Origin: Paralithodes platypus
Taxonomy: Eukaryota > Arthropoda > Malacostraca > Decapoda > Lithodidae
Length of the DNA: 64,000 nucleotides
Assembly: GCA_032716605.1 (NCBI GenBank)
Contig: CM064571.1
Location: 11,042,405 to 11,106,404, forward strand
Direction: 5' to 3'
This document shows, one piece after another, positions 44,761-55,861 of the stretch. Position numbers and translations under genes: made by a program. The notes under the pieces are model-generated. The model was given only the letters and a program-made list of their open reading frames with translations, was not told where the DNA came from and did not search any database. Within the stretch, counting starts at the first letter, position 1. The number at the start of each line of letters is the position of its first letter.

Positions 44761-45058
44761 ATTAATATTATCACATGCCATGGTATAGTGCTTAATATTA
44801 AGATATCTAATAGGCTGCACTTTTGGTATTACAAGCATAACTGCAAGGACATGTTCCCACCTTACTTCTTTTGACAAAACTGCACTCTTAAACTATAGAA
44901 AGATGCTTGCCATGGTAACGGTCATTCTAATGGTTCGGGCTTCATCTGGATAACGTCACTCTGCATGTAAAAGTCCATACTGTATCTGTCAAACACAATG
45001 GTCAAGGACATGTGCAGTAAAAAGGTTTAAACACCGAACTTGGGTTCTTTGAACACTA

Positions 45059-45504
45059 TTAACCCGTACAGCCCCAGCGACGCGCCTGACGCGTCGGCGA
45101 TGTATGTAACGCACAGCCCCAGAGACGCGCCAGGCGCGTCACCCTAATTGCGGTGACCGTAACCTCAGGTGTAGCCACTCAAGAGGGCTCAGATTTGTAT
45201 GGGAACTGTGTACGTATCCCACGCAACCGTGCCGATGGTTGAAAACTCTCAAAGTCCACGTGCGTGCGCGTGAGCGTGCAATAACCTGGTTTTTTGGAGT
45301 AATTGCCTTCAATTTTTTACTCTTGTAAAATACGTTTTCGGGGGCTCTGTAGGACCATTCTTTAAGCTTTTTGAGCGGTTTTTCGTGGTTTTTCCTTCAT
45401 TCCTAACCCATTCGCTATTGTTTCTGGAATAAAATCATTTTTTGAAAACCGGCCGGGTTCTGGTGAACAAACATTACAAAACTAGCCGGGGCTGGACGGG
45501 TTAA
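45059..45504 (+). mobile_element. TTAA MITE, family A, copy 2 (446 bp)
   Basis: TTAA at 45059-45062 and 45501-45504, ends CCCGTACAGCCCC and GGGGCTGGACGGG. Same length as copy 1 (413-858) and nearly identical, so family A was active relatively recently. Confidence 0.9.
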
Positions 45505-45737
45505 AACGGTCAGTGGCAGATCGAGTGAAATTAGTAAGTTCATGATCTTATTATATCCTCCCATTAGCCCGATACCTTGTCACTGTGTCATGACACTAGC
45601 GACACTTTATTAAAGACCCTAAGTCAAGAGTACCGGAACAGAACTTCACCACTGATTAGTACAAAGGTCAGGATAGAGGAGCAATAGTAACCCAGGACAT
45701 GTCCATCGTCAGATGGTATGTACCCTATGTCATGACA

Positions 45738-46049
45738 TTAACTCCTTCAGACTCATATGACGCGATCGCGTCATATGGAACTAATGCCAAATAACTCATA
45801 TGACTCGATCGCGTCATATGGACTTATCTACATGCCTCTCTAATAAGTTTATGACGCGATTGAGCGTCATATGGAGCTCAGTAAGTCCGGTAAGTTAGAT
45901 GAAAATCTGTCGGTTGGTGGCAACCCCAGGTTTCTCCGACAATTCTAACGGTCCGCAGTGTGATTTTGACAGTTGTGTGGTGCAGTGGCAATGATACCGG
46001 GCTCCCGCCTCGTAGACTTACTGGAACATAATATGACTGAAGGAGTTAA
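45738..46049 (+). mobile_element. TTAA MITE, family C (312 bp)
   Basis: TTAA at 45738-45741 and 46046-46049. Inverted ends are CTCCTTCAGACTCATATGAC and, from the right, CTCCTTCAGTCATATTATG. The left half holds palindromes CATATGACGCGATCGCGTCA. Its right TTAA is also the left TTAA of the next MITE. Confidence 0.8.
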
Positions 46050-46533
46050 CCCTTAAAAAGCGGCTCACCACATAAGTCGAGTTAAATAAAGCTGGACTAT
46101 GTGGCGGCGCTCGACATAACTCGAGTGGCAATTTCAGCACGTAATGTTGCTGAGAGAGAGAGACAAGTGGTGGCAGGAGAGTAGCGAGTGTATGACTGCT
46201 CCAGACCACCGCGGCGAACCTACTGACACGAATCTCACCTCCCTCCTACCTCTCTCACTCGCTATATACGGAATTGTATCGGGAAAGTGGCTAATTACAT
46301 GCTTTTTGCACTCGCGTTGCACGGTTATTGCAAGAAAACTAGCCATCATAAAAGGATCGTTATGGTGTCATTCGAAAGCTCTGTTTATGCCCTTTCAGGG
46401 ATAGATACTTGTTTTACGTTCTGGGTCTTATTTAGGCATGAAAATGATCACGTAAACAGCCCTATTTTGGCTAAAAACACCCCGCTGGGCGGTACATATA
46501 AATAAACCGCATAGGCCGCTCGTAAAGGGTTAA
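46046..46533 (-). mobile_element. TTAA MITE, family B, copy 3 (488 bp)
   Basis: TTAA at 46046-46049 and 46530-46533. Ends CCCTTAAAAAGCGGC and GCCGCTCGTAAAGGG are the clearest inverted repeat of the family. The body is the reverse complement of 3848-4321. Confidence 0.85.
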
Positions 46534-46700
46534 GGAGCTACCATTCAAGACCCAAAACCAACTAATCCATCTGTATCCCGATCCACACCATCCACATAGC
46601 AGGACCACCTAAGTGGCTCGACGGAACCTAGACGACAGGACTTGATAATTCTAATCTCTACCCAGACTGTGCTAACCATTCCAGATCTTCAAAGTGTTAT

Positions 46701-47003
46701 ATTTAGTAGTAGCCTCTACGTTCCAACGTAGAGCTATATACTTATCGTATAATTTTGCTCCGCTCTAGAGTGGGCAATTATCGAAATCACTAGCGCGATA
46801 AAACGATAACATCTAGAGTAGCACCTTACTCTCTCTACTAGGTACGTTGTACATACTTTGGAGGCCACTATTTGAAAAGGAAAATAAGAAAATATTGATG
46901 AGAAAGAAGATAAAATTACAGGATTTTAGGGCATGCTATCTGGCTCCTTCAGCCGTCTTGACGGATCCACCCCACTACCCGACAGGGTTCATTGGGCATT
47001 CCT
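46701..47003 (+). repeat. DIRS left inverted terminal repeat
   Basis: Starts ATTTAGTAGTAGCCTCTACG. From about 46724 to 47003 it is the near-exact reverse complement of 55482-55763. It contains CCGCTCTAGAGTGG (46760-46773), a variant of the palindrome repeated inside the element. The ORF beginning MYILWRPLFEKENKK occurs in both repeats and is not a gene. Confidence 0.9.
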
Positions 47004-47669
47004 TTTCGCGCTACTCAAGCCTTCACACTCTCTGTTTTCTATGCGCCCGATTTTTGTGCTGCTACTCCTGTCGCCTACCCATTGGGTGAGTTGTGGGCCT
47101 TATTTATGGTACCTAAGGTTCTTAGACAGATGATCTGTGATGTAGGCATGCTTCAAATGGGCTCTTAGGTGTGTTACTTTGAGTATGGCGTCGAAACTGG
47201 TTGGTCACGCTTCCGCGCATGCGTCGCCCTTCGGCGATTGTTATTCTTTAGGCCTTTGCCTGTTTTTATCATCATTTTCACTTGCGGTGGCTTACTTTTG
47301 TTACCTGGTCAGTTCTATTACACTTTGTGCTTATTTTCTGCTTTCATTGCGTGGTGTTTGCGAAAAGTTACGCTAACTTGTGCACTTTCATTTGTGATGA
47401 AGGGGGCATAGCCCCCCTTGCCTTGACAGGTTATTTTGGCCTTATGTTTTGCTTACCTTCACATGAATGTTTCACATTGGAGTGTGCCCTGTGTTTTTTG
47501 TTTTTATCTGCCACTCAACCACGGCTAGGCCCTCTGTTAATAGCCTAACTTTTAGTGGGAGGGGGGTGCCAGGGCTAGGCCTCATGTTCCTAGCCTAACT
47601 TTTTAGAAGGGGGAGAAGGGACTTTTGGTAGACCGTCATTGTTGCCTCGTCGCTCTTGCTTGCCGATCT

Positions 47670-49123
47670 TTGGTTTTACTAAACCACCTTAGGCTCGCAG
47701 GGGTATGACGCTTCTGTGGGGCACCCTTTTTTCGTCTGACGCTCGCTCACGCGCTGTTTCTCCCTTATTTTGTTGGCGCTCCCCTAGGCCTTGAGTTCAT
47801 GAGACACAGTCTTCCCCTTAATTGAACTCCCTCATACATTGAGGTCCCCGCGGCACGGTCTTCACCTCCTTTGAGCTCTACGATGCCTTGACTTGTCGTC
47901 TCTTCCTCCCTTTTTGGTGACGCGGGTCTCTGGGAAGGGCTCCGCGCCCGCTCCGCCCTGCAGCGTGGACAAATCCCGCTCCAAGTCGGTCCTATGCTTC
48001 CGACATGTTCTCTTTTTTGGCTGCTGTGGTCGGGTCACTCTGGACCCGCTCCGCCCTAGGATGGACTATCCGTCCCTAGGTCGGTCCTCTGCATCGCACT
48101 TGTTTTATTTTTGCTCATGCAAGCTCCCCTGCCAGCTGTCCTGCTGTGCACTTGGGTTGAGCCTTTTGGTTGGTATTTACCTCCATCTCCCTTTCCGCTC
48201 GAGGGCAGACAAATCCGCTCTGGAGCGGACATCTCCGCTCTGGTGCAAGCATCTCCGCTCTGCAGCGATGTCTATTCCGTTCTGGACAGGGCCCCCTTGG
48301 GCTCCTTCTTCACTTTGGCTTCTACACTGGGTCTCTCCTCTACCTGTTCCGCTCTGTAACGGACACCAGTCCCGCTCCTGGTCGGTCCTAGGCCTTCCCT
48401 CCTGCTGCCCTAGCCCTCCTGTTTTCACCTGGTTCTACTCTACGATTGTTCCGCTCTGTAGCGGACGCCAGTCCCGCTCCTGGTCGGTCCTAGGCCTTCC
48501 CTCCTGCTGCCCTAGCCCTCCTGTTTTCACCTGCTTCTACTCTACGATTGTTCCGCTCTGGAGCGGGCGCCAGTCCTGCTCCAGGTCGGTCCTAGGCCTT
48601 GCCTTCTGATGCCCTGGCTCTCTTGTTCGCTGTGCGCTTGCCTTTCTCCTTTGCCTAGACTGCCATTGTCATGCATGCATGCCCCGCTCTGTAGCGGGAG
48701 GGTGTAGGCCGCTCTGGGGCGGGTCTGTCTGCTCCGCTCTGGAGCGGACTTTCCCGCTCTAGAGCGGACTTGCCCTCTCGGCCCTAGCACTATTTGTTGG
48801 CCAATATTGCCTTGTTTGTACTTGGGGTTTGTTGGTTACTGTGTCTCATAACCTTCTCCTTTACATCAGGCTGTTTTCCCGCTCTGCACTGCTGGGTCCC
48901 TTGGCCTGCCATCTCCTCTTCGATCCCTTCACCCTCAGGTACCCTTTTCGGTTCTCATATGGCTGTCATGTTTTATTTCAGGGTGTTTGAACCTGCACCT
49001 TGGTCTTTTCTGACCTGGGTTTTTGGGGTTCTTCAGACTGTTGCTACTTATGATGTATGCTTGGCCCTCCCACATGGGGGGGTCCGTCTCCGTCCTTCTC
49101 CACATGGGGGGGGGGGGGGGGGG
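47670..49123 (+). repeat. GC-rich non-coding module 1 ending in poly-G
   Basis: Order of parts: TTTTACTAAACC; TTGAGGTCCCCGCGGCACGG-type words; GGTCTCTGGGAAGGGCTCCG and CGCTCCGCCCT; a cluster of CCGCTCTGGAGCGG palindromes with a ~102-bp tandem unit (near 48349, 48451, 48553); CCTTGGTCTTTTCTGACC; and a G18 run (49106-49123). The same order recurs at 50505-52454. ORFs across it are low-complexity by-products. Confidence 0.7.
48215..48767 (+). repeat. Cluster of CCGCTCTNNAGCGG palindromes
   Basis: Copies at 48215, 48349 (one mismatch), 48451, 48553, 48685, 48709, 48734 and 48754. The same motif is in the right terminal repeat (55711-55724, CCGCTCTAGAGCGG) and again at 51451-51470 and 51712-51725. 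It may be a protein-binding or recombination site, or simply a repeat unit. Confidence 0.75.
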
Positions 49124-49412
49124 TGCTATTACTTTTATGTACCTATCATAATGCATGGTATCTTTGTGTGTGTTTTTTGCGCATACTGTCATACCTTCCT
49201 TCAATTTATGCATCTTCTTTCTCTGAGGTTCGTCTGGGACATCTTTCATTTCTCCCTTCGCTTACTGTGCGGATGTCGCTCCCTGCTTGCGCGCGCCATG
49301 GGTGTGCCCGTCCGGCTATGGGAGCTGGGCATACTGAGTGCCCCGCCCATGCTGCGTGCTACTGCCGGGATGGCTTCCCCCCAGACGGTGTGGCCCGTGT
49401 CTCGTCCACTTT

Positions 49413-50510
49413 ATGACGATTGAGTCTCGCCCTACTTCTCCGGATGCAGAGACGGCCCGGGTCAACCTCACCGCTGCATGGTCGGGCGTGGCTCGGTCTG
49501 TTAAGGACCATTTACACCGGGTCCCCCGCTTCCTGGACGAAGGGGTTCGCGCCTTGCTGAACCTTCCTCTGGTGTCTCCGCGCCCTGTGGTCACCGCTTC
49601 GCAGGTCTCTCGGTCTGGTGTGTCTCCGTTTTCGGCGGACACAGCAGGGTCGATGCGGCACCACTCAGCTTCTCCACGTCTTCGACGTCCCACCGCCCTG
49701 CAGCTTCCGACCACACGTCTCTGGGCTCGACGACTTTTCGCCCTAAGATTGCGATGCTTCCCCCGGTCCGTGTTCCTGCTGGTGTTTCGGTCTTCTCACC
49801 TGGTCGTCATCCCACCCATGGGCTGCTCAGGGAGATTGGAGCGTCGCAGGCCGCCGGACGTCTACCGTCGGCTCCTCGGCCATCGTTGCCGTTGGCTCTG
49901 CTACCACCGTTACCGCCTACTCCACCTCCTCAGAAGGCGGGGGCTCTGTTTGCTTCGGCCTCTCCTCTTCTTGTCCGCGATGGTTTCCCAGATTCTCCTG
50001 GCTTTGTCAGGTCTGACATTCTGTGTGGCCTGCCTTCTCCTGCTCGGAAGAGTGGACCCGTACCTCTGGCAGTGCACAGCACCAGTGTGGCAGTTTTAGG
50101 GTCTGGTCAAGTGGGGGCTGCCTGTGATCTCGTGGGACTGAGTGGCGGGAGCGATGAAGTGTACGATGACGTGTGGTTGTGGCCTCGCCATGGGGGTCTT
50201 TCTACTATACTCCGTCGCCTCGTCGGTCGCCCAGCCGTAGGAACCGTCGCCGGACCATCTCTTCATCTTCCTCGTCACCGACCGCAGACCCTGGATGGGT
50301 CCTTCCTATTCGGGCCATCCAGGAGGCCCAGGTTAGGGCTGAGGAGGATAACGCTGCACGGTTTGCCTCCCTGCACGGGATGCTTGCACTGATGGCGGGA
50401 GGCTTGGGGCGTCCTCCTCCCATTCCTCCTGTGCTTCAACCTTGCGTTTTGGTTGTTCGACACTCTTGCCTCCTAGGCTTGCTCTTGCGTGCCTGTCTCC
50501 GGATTTACTA
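49413..50510 (+). pseudogene. DIRS first ORF (gag-like) remnant
   Basis: An ATG at 49413 opens MTIESRPTSPDAETARVNLT, with AWSGVARSVKDHLHRVPRFL. The chain shifts frame near 49740 into a Pro-rich segment (PPVRVPAGVSVFSPGRHPTH) and near 50170 into a Ser/Arg-rich basic segment (SPRRSPSRRNRRR) followed by IRAIQEAQVRAEEDNAARFA. Position, basic end and lack of enzyme motifs fit the Gag-like first ORF of DIRS elements. No domain is recognised directly, so the assignment rests on context. Confidence 0.4.
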
Positions 50511-52454
50511 AACCTTCTTGCAGGGCACCGGTTTTCGTCTGCTTCCGGCTCCTGAGACACAGTCTTACCCTCCATTGACCTCGCCAATACCTTGCGTTCC
50601 TGAGCCGCAGTCTTCACCTCTATTGCCCTCACCACTCCCTTGAGGTTCCTGAGGTGCAGTCTTAACCTACATTGAGCTCACCTATACCTTGAGGTTCCTG
50701 CGACACGGTCTTAACCTACGTTGAGCTCCCCTATACCTTGAGTTCCTGAGACACAGTCTTCTCCTATTTTTCCCTCGCTCATACCTTGCGGTTCCTCGGG
50801 CCCAGTCTTCACCTACATTGAGCTCTCCCCTACCTTGAGGTTCCTGAGGCACGGTCTTAACCTCCATTGTGCTCACCAATACCTTGGGATGTCTTTTTCC
50901 TTCCACCCTCCCCGGTGCCGCAGGTCTCTCGGAAGGGCTGTACTCGGCTCGCTCCGCCCTGGTGCGTGGTTGACTCCCGCTCCAGGTCGGTCCTATGACT
51001 AGACGCATTCTCTTATAAGACCGCTCCCTTCCTTACTGAAATCTGCCTGACGTCCTTCAACGGTGTCTTTGGCTTTGCTGGGCGGGTCCCTTTAGGCCTC
51101 TCCACTTCAGTTGGGAATGTTTTTATTACGAGCCTCTGGCGTCTGGGCTAGGGCCTCACGGGGCCCGTTCCGCCCTAGGGTGGGCTCTCTCCTCCTCTAG
51201 GTCGGGCCTATGCTTTGCCTCTGTTCTTTTCCCACGGACGCTCCCACGTCCGCTGTGATGCTCGACCATTCCGTTGGGACGCTTGGATGTCCATATCTGA
51301 TGTTTTTCCCCAGGGAGGCTCCCACGTCGGCTGTCGTGCTAGACGATTCTTTTGGGACTCTTGGATGTTCCTGGCCTTTCACCTTTACTGGTACCTACAG
51401 GCCTCTGCCGTTTGGCTACCCTACGCCCGCTCCTCCCTGGTGCGGCGACTCCGCTCTGGAGCGTCCGATATGCTCTGGAGCGGTGACTGTCTTTTTCTTT
51501 CCATGGATGCTTCCACGTCAGCTGTCCTGCTAGACTATTCTGCCGGAACTCTTGGGTGTTTTCCCTTTCACCCTTCCTGATGCCTCAAGCCTCTCCCATC
51601 CGACTGCACTACATCTGCCCCGCCCTGGAGCGGAACTTCCCGCTCTTGGCCAGTTCTCTTCCATCCTTCTCCTGACACCATCCCGGTTACTCACCTGTCC
51701 TATGCCGCTCTCCGCTCTGGAGCGGGGCTTCCTTTCTGCTCCACAGCGGGATTTCCACCCCAGAGCGGAGCGGGCCGTTCGGGGCCCCCTCCACTCTGGG
51801 TCGGTTCTCGGTGGACTTTGCCTTGCCTCTGGATGAGCCCTCAGTTGCAGTCTTTCATCTTCCTACTGTTGCGGTCATTCCTCTTACTACTGGCTCCGTC
51901 TCGCTCCCTTGCCTCCCTCGGCTAGGTCGTTCATCTTCCTACTGGCACCATCTCGCTCCATTGCCTCCCTAGGCCTGCTGGGCCGCTCCTGCAGCGTGCA
52001 ACGCTCTCCGCTCTGGTGCGCGGCTTCCATTCCGCTCCAGGGCGGCGAGGGTCCTTCCTCCTACTTTCTGCTCCTGAGCGGAGGGGACCTTTCTGGACCA
52101 CTCCACTCGGGGTCGGTGCTAGGGTGCTTTGCTTTGCCTCTGGATAGGGACTCAGTTGCAGTAGTTCACAGACTTCTCTTTTTTATCAGACTGTGCTCCC
52201 ACTCTACTCTGATGGTAGAGTGGAGGAGGGGCGTCTTCTCCTCTTCAGTGCCTTCCCCTTTTGGGCATTCTTCTTATCCTCTTCGATTATGAGGCTTTCA
52301 TGCCTTCCTTCTGGGGATTTGCGCCTGCCCCTTGGTCTTTTCTGACCGGGGTCTTTCGGGGTTCTTGCTCTTGCTGGTTCGCCTGGTCTCTCCCTGACCC
52401 TCGCATGGGGGGTCACTCTTCACCCCTCGCCTCGCACAGGTGGGGGGGGGGGGG
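50505..52454 (+). repeat. GC-rich non-coding module 2 ending in poly-G
   Basis: Repeats the part order of module 1: TTTACTAAACC; about seven ~50-bp units with ACCTTGAGGTTCCTGAGGCA and ACATTGAGCTC (50530-50895); GGTCTCTCGGAAGGGCTGT and CGCTCCGCCCT; CCGCTCTGGAGCGG palindromes (51451, 51712); CCTTGGTCTTTTCTGACC (52330); and a G13 run (52442-52454). Confidence 0.7.
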
Positions 52455-52559
52455 ATACTCCCTTTCATGAAAGGTGCTCTATTTTCGAGGTGTAGTGAGC
52501 ACTTTTGTGCGTCCTTCGACCCTTGTGCCTGTTAATTTTCAGGAGTTTTCTTCCAGTAT

Positions 52560-53531
52560 TTGTGCACCCATGAATTATCCTCCTGTATGGCCCTCCGTTC
52601 GAAGGGTCCCCCTTTTTCGTCCTTTCCTTCCTACACAAGGGTAGGGGGTCATACTCTGTCTCGGATTCAACGTTTTTTTCACAATATTGTGCTTACACAC
52701 CATTCCTGTGCTTCCTACTTGGGACGGCAGTATCTTTTTCCTTTCCGATTGCAAGGAGGATATCACTTCCTTCCTGCGCATACCATGGGTGTGTCCATCC
52801 TGCCATGCCCGTTGGACGTAGAGAGTGTCCTCCCCTTCTCTTATGCTACTGCCGCGATGGTTTTCACCCTCGGAGGTATAGGTCGTGGCTCGTGGATATT
52901 GTCCTTTGTGTCTCGTACTCCTTCCCCTGACACGGATGAGGCACGGTCTCGCCTCTGCACTATGAAGTCGGGAATTGCTCTCTATGTCAAGCACCACTTC
53001 CATTGGTTTCCTCACTTAGTAAGACGGAGGGGTACGCACTATGCGTCCCCTTACCTCTGCTGTCTCCGTGGTGCCTGGCCGCCTTTCCTCCAGTGCCTCA
53101 TTCGGACGTCCTCGCGGTTTACGAGGACACCGAAACGATGGTGTGACGTCGCTCTCCTTCCCCATATCGCCGACGATTCCCGATTCCTACGTCCAGTTCA
53201 TGCCATCCTTGTGGCTCTAGACGAGGCTCCGGAGTCCGTCCCACTGCATGCAACCTCCCTGCCCGGGCCTGTCGCCCTATGGGCGGATGCTCTGTCGAAC
53301 GGACAGAGCGCCCGGGTAGTCTGGTATTCCCAACACACCGTGTTCGCCGACTTAGCGGCCTCCTGGAGTGTTCCACAGGTGGCCTGGTTTGCCTCATGCG
53401 AGGTGCCGGGGTTGCCTGTGTTCCTGTACCGCTGGATTCCTCCTCCGGCGGAGGTACCGGTCGCGTTCAGCAAGGACTGGCACAGGTGGCGGTCGATTTC
53501 TGTGTATTCCACCAACCGCCGCCCTTTTTGA
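52560..53531 (+). pseudogene. DIRS RNase H end and post-RNase H linker remnant
   Basis: A 323-codon frame. Its last third carries ALWADALSNGQSARVVWYS followed by VFADLAASWSVPQVAWFASC and LPVFLYRWIPPP. In DIRS-type polyproteins an RNase H end of the form ADALSRG is followed by a conserved VDLFAS...LPVF block before the recombinase; this matches with changes (AWFAS for DLFAS). The first part has no recognised RT motif, so RT is deleted or decayed. The frame breaks at 53531 and similar sequence continues in other frames to about 53760. Confidence 0.6.
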
Positions 53532-53749
53532 TGTGCTAAGTCCTCCACAGGCTGAGAGGGTACCAGTGCTTCGTTTGGTTGTCGCGCCCATCCGGCCGGC
53601 CCAAGCCTGGTCCGCTCGGCTGAAGCGGTGGTACCCGAGTCCAGTTCCCCTATCTCTGATAGGGGAAAGGGGATAGGAAATCTCCGATTTCCACTTGGTA
53701 TCGATTGGTGTCCTAGGGACGTCGTTCGCCTTCACATCGTGGATATTGT

Positions 53750-54830
53750 GAGGCTGGGTGGATGCCTCGGTTTCGTCGATCTTTGAATGTCAAATCCTCT
53801 CTCCTGGATTCATTTTCCATGGCAGACTTACGGCTCTCACTGACACAGTTTTCCTTCTTGGTTGCCTACCCGTCACGGACGCGACCATCGGTGGCGTTCG
53901 TGTTTCACTACCTCCATTGGTTAATATTGAGAAGCGTCCCAACATCAGCACCACTCTACCGAACCGCCTGTCGGCCATTCGGGTACCGTTTGAGACTTTC
54001 ACGGGGTTGGTCGTTCCTCCCTAGGACTTGGGTTCTTTTTGCAATCCTGCTTTATGCTTCGTCCGACGCCGCGTCAGCTTCCTCCTCAGTGGTTTCTGGC
54101 GGAGGCTCTCACACTGCTCTCGTCTGCCTCTTATGCTCATTACCCCACGCCTGCATACTTCCGTGACATGACATTGTTCTTTATGGCTTTGGCGACGGGT
54201 GAAGGAGTCCCCGGAGATGACTGCCAGGTCTAGGGACCGACATTCCTTACATCGTTCTCCCGTCCTGGAGTAGGTTACTTTGGCTCCGTCTGTTCGTTTG
54301 GTTGCTACAACCGTACGCGACACTCCCGTTTTTAAGCTTTTCCTGTACCTGCTTTTGAACATGGTGGGGTTCATCATCTGTTATGCCCGGTTCAAACCCT
54401 GCATCCGTATGTGTACTTGCCCAGGCCAGTGTCGGGGTTGCCTTTACAGGTGGCGCCTACGACCGGTAGGCCTAGGTCGACGTGCTGTGGGACTTCGCCT
54501 GTGTCGGTAGTTTCGGGCCAGTAAACCTTATGTTCTGGACGCAGCTCCTGTTGTCCGTTCGTACGCTGCTACGTTCTGATTTTACATAATCTTTCTCGCC
54601 CGAACGTTGCCGATGCGGGGCTTAGGTCTTCCCCCACCACATTTGTCTCCTCCTCTCTGGCCTTGTCCACAGGCAGGCCGGGACGTCCTTGTAGTGCGTT
54701 GGGCCAGCGGGTTCACTCAGGGTCTACCTGCAGTGTTCCTTCGGTCTCTTATCCTTCTCCCTTCTTGTTCTTCTTTTATTGGGGGGGGGGGGGGGGGGGT
54801 ATTGCACTATACCCATACTTGCACCTAAGT
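53750..54830 (+). pseudogene. DIRS tyrosine recombinase remnant
   Basis: Scattered over three frames: a helix-rich stretch SMADLRLSLTQFSFLVAYPS (53762 frame); then LPPQWFLAEALTLLSSAS and MTLFFMALATGEGVPGDD (54039-54233), which matches the recombinase core around the first catalytic Arg (usual form ALATGxRxSEL) with that Arg changed. VTLAPSVRLVATTVRDTPVF follows, then a C-terminal block with LILHNLSRPNVADAG and SSPTTFVSSSL, where the nucleophile Tyr region reads Ser. Several catalytic residues are lost, so the protein would be inactive. Order and spacing fit the integrase-like recombinase of DIRS elements; Crypton-type recombinases are less likely given the RNase H remnant upstream. Confidence 0.55.
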
Positions 54831-55304
54831 TAATGGATTAATAACTAGGTTAAGATTTTGAAATAATTTCTCGTCTTACAGTATACTACGTTCTGTTGGT
54901 AGGTCTTGGCCTCCTCCCGCTGAACTTTTCTCATGGCTTTCAGTGCTGGTCACTGTGTATGCTCATGTCTTTTCTCGTCACCCCCTGTACGGTACTCCTC
55001 TTCGACGTATGTCTGTATTTACTCATTACTTTATGGGTCTTCCTGCCTTCGTCCGGAGGGTGGGGGGGGGGGGGGGGAGCATCCTGGACTTCATATTATT
55101 ATGATGAAATGCAGCATTCTTTATCTTAGGTTAGTTATCCCATGGCATACGACTTGACTGTACTTGACCTCTCTTGATATGCACCTGTCAGTACACTCTT
55201 TCTCTAAACTCTCTTGTTTAAGTCGGTCTTTCCATGGTCCTGATATTTCCTAAGGGCTAAAGTTTGTGTTTTCAGCTTGTATGTCCGCCTCCAATTTGGT
55301 ACTC
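54781..55304 (+). repeat. 3' non-coding part of the DIRS element with two poly-G runs
   Basis: G19 at 54781-54799 and G16 at 55062-55077, with AT-rich DNA between and after. No coding signal; it leads into the internal complementary region. Confidence 0.7.
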
Positions 55305-55416
55305 TAGCTCTACGTTGGAACGTAGAGGCTACTACTAAATTGGGAGGTTTAACGACCCTCCCAATACCAAATGAGGTAAACCTCCTATTTGGTCGTAGCC
55401 TCGGAGTATCCAACGT
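55305..55416. other. DIRS internal complementary region
   Basis: 55305-55340 (TAGCTCTACGTTGGAACGTA through ACTACTAAAT) is the complement of the element's left end (46701-46736). 55338-55416 (AATTGGGAGGTTTAACGACC onward) is the complement of its right end (about 55755-55833). The two meet at a single AAT. In the accepted DIRS model this region pairs with both cDNA ends. Confidence 0.9.
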
Positions 55417-55481
55417 CATAGTATCCCGCCCTCGCGCCGTACCCCTGCCCATCCAATCTTGTCTCTTGTAACTTGATACCG

Positions 55482-55833
55482 GGAATGCCGAATGAACCCT
55501 GTCGGGTAGTGGAGTGGATCCGTCAAGACAGCTGAAGGAGCCAGATAGGATTGCCTAAAATCCTGTAATTTTATCTTCTTTCTCATCAATATTTTCTTAT
55601 TTTCCTTTTCAAATAGTGGCCTCCAAAGTATGTACAACGTACCTAGTAGAGAGAGTAAGGTGCTACTCTAGATGTTATCTTTTTATCGCGCTAGTGATTT
55701 CGATAATTGCCCGCTCTAGAGCGGAGCAAAATTATACGATAAGTATATAGCTCTACGTTGGATACTCCGAGGCTACAACCAAATAGGAGGTTTACCTCAT
55801 TTGGTATTGGGAGGGTCGTTAAACCTCCCAATT
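55482..55833 (-). repeat. DIRS right inverted terminal repeat
   Basis: Reverse complement of the left repeat over about 280 bp, then an extra ~75-bp outer extension (ATACTCCGAGGCTACAACCA to CCTCCCAATT) present at the left only through the internal complementary region. It contains the intact palindrome CCGCTCTAGAGCGG. Confidence 0.9.
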
Positions 55834-55861
55834 AGGAGCGTTTCCATAAATCTCTTTAACT

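Larger units (their letters stand above)
46701..55833 (+). mobile_element. DIRS-like tyrosine-recombinase retrotransposon (9.1 kb)
   Basis: Inverted terminal repeats (46701-47003 and 55482-55833) plus an internal complementary region (55305-55416) joining the complements of the two outer ends. This is the diagnostic DIRS layout, used in the established model to template a circular intermediate. ATT occurs at both outer ends (46701-46703 and 55831-55833) and only once (as AAT, 55338-55340) at the junction in the internal region; no target duplication is seen, as expected for recombinase integration. Inside are a gag-like region, an RNase H/linker remnant and a tyrosine-recombinase remnant, all on the plus strand and broken. 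No RT core is recognised. GC-rich repeat modules and poly-G runs fill the rest. Confidence 0.85.

Noticed and set aside
47893..49423. Plus-strand ORFs of 238 and 209 aa inside the DIRS element
   Set aside because: They run through tandem repeats, palindromes and a poly-G run, and show no domain.
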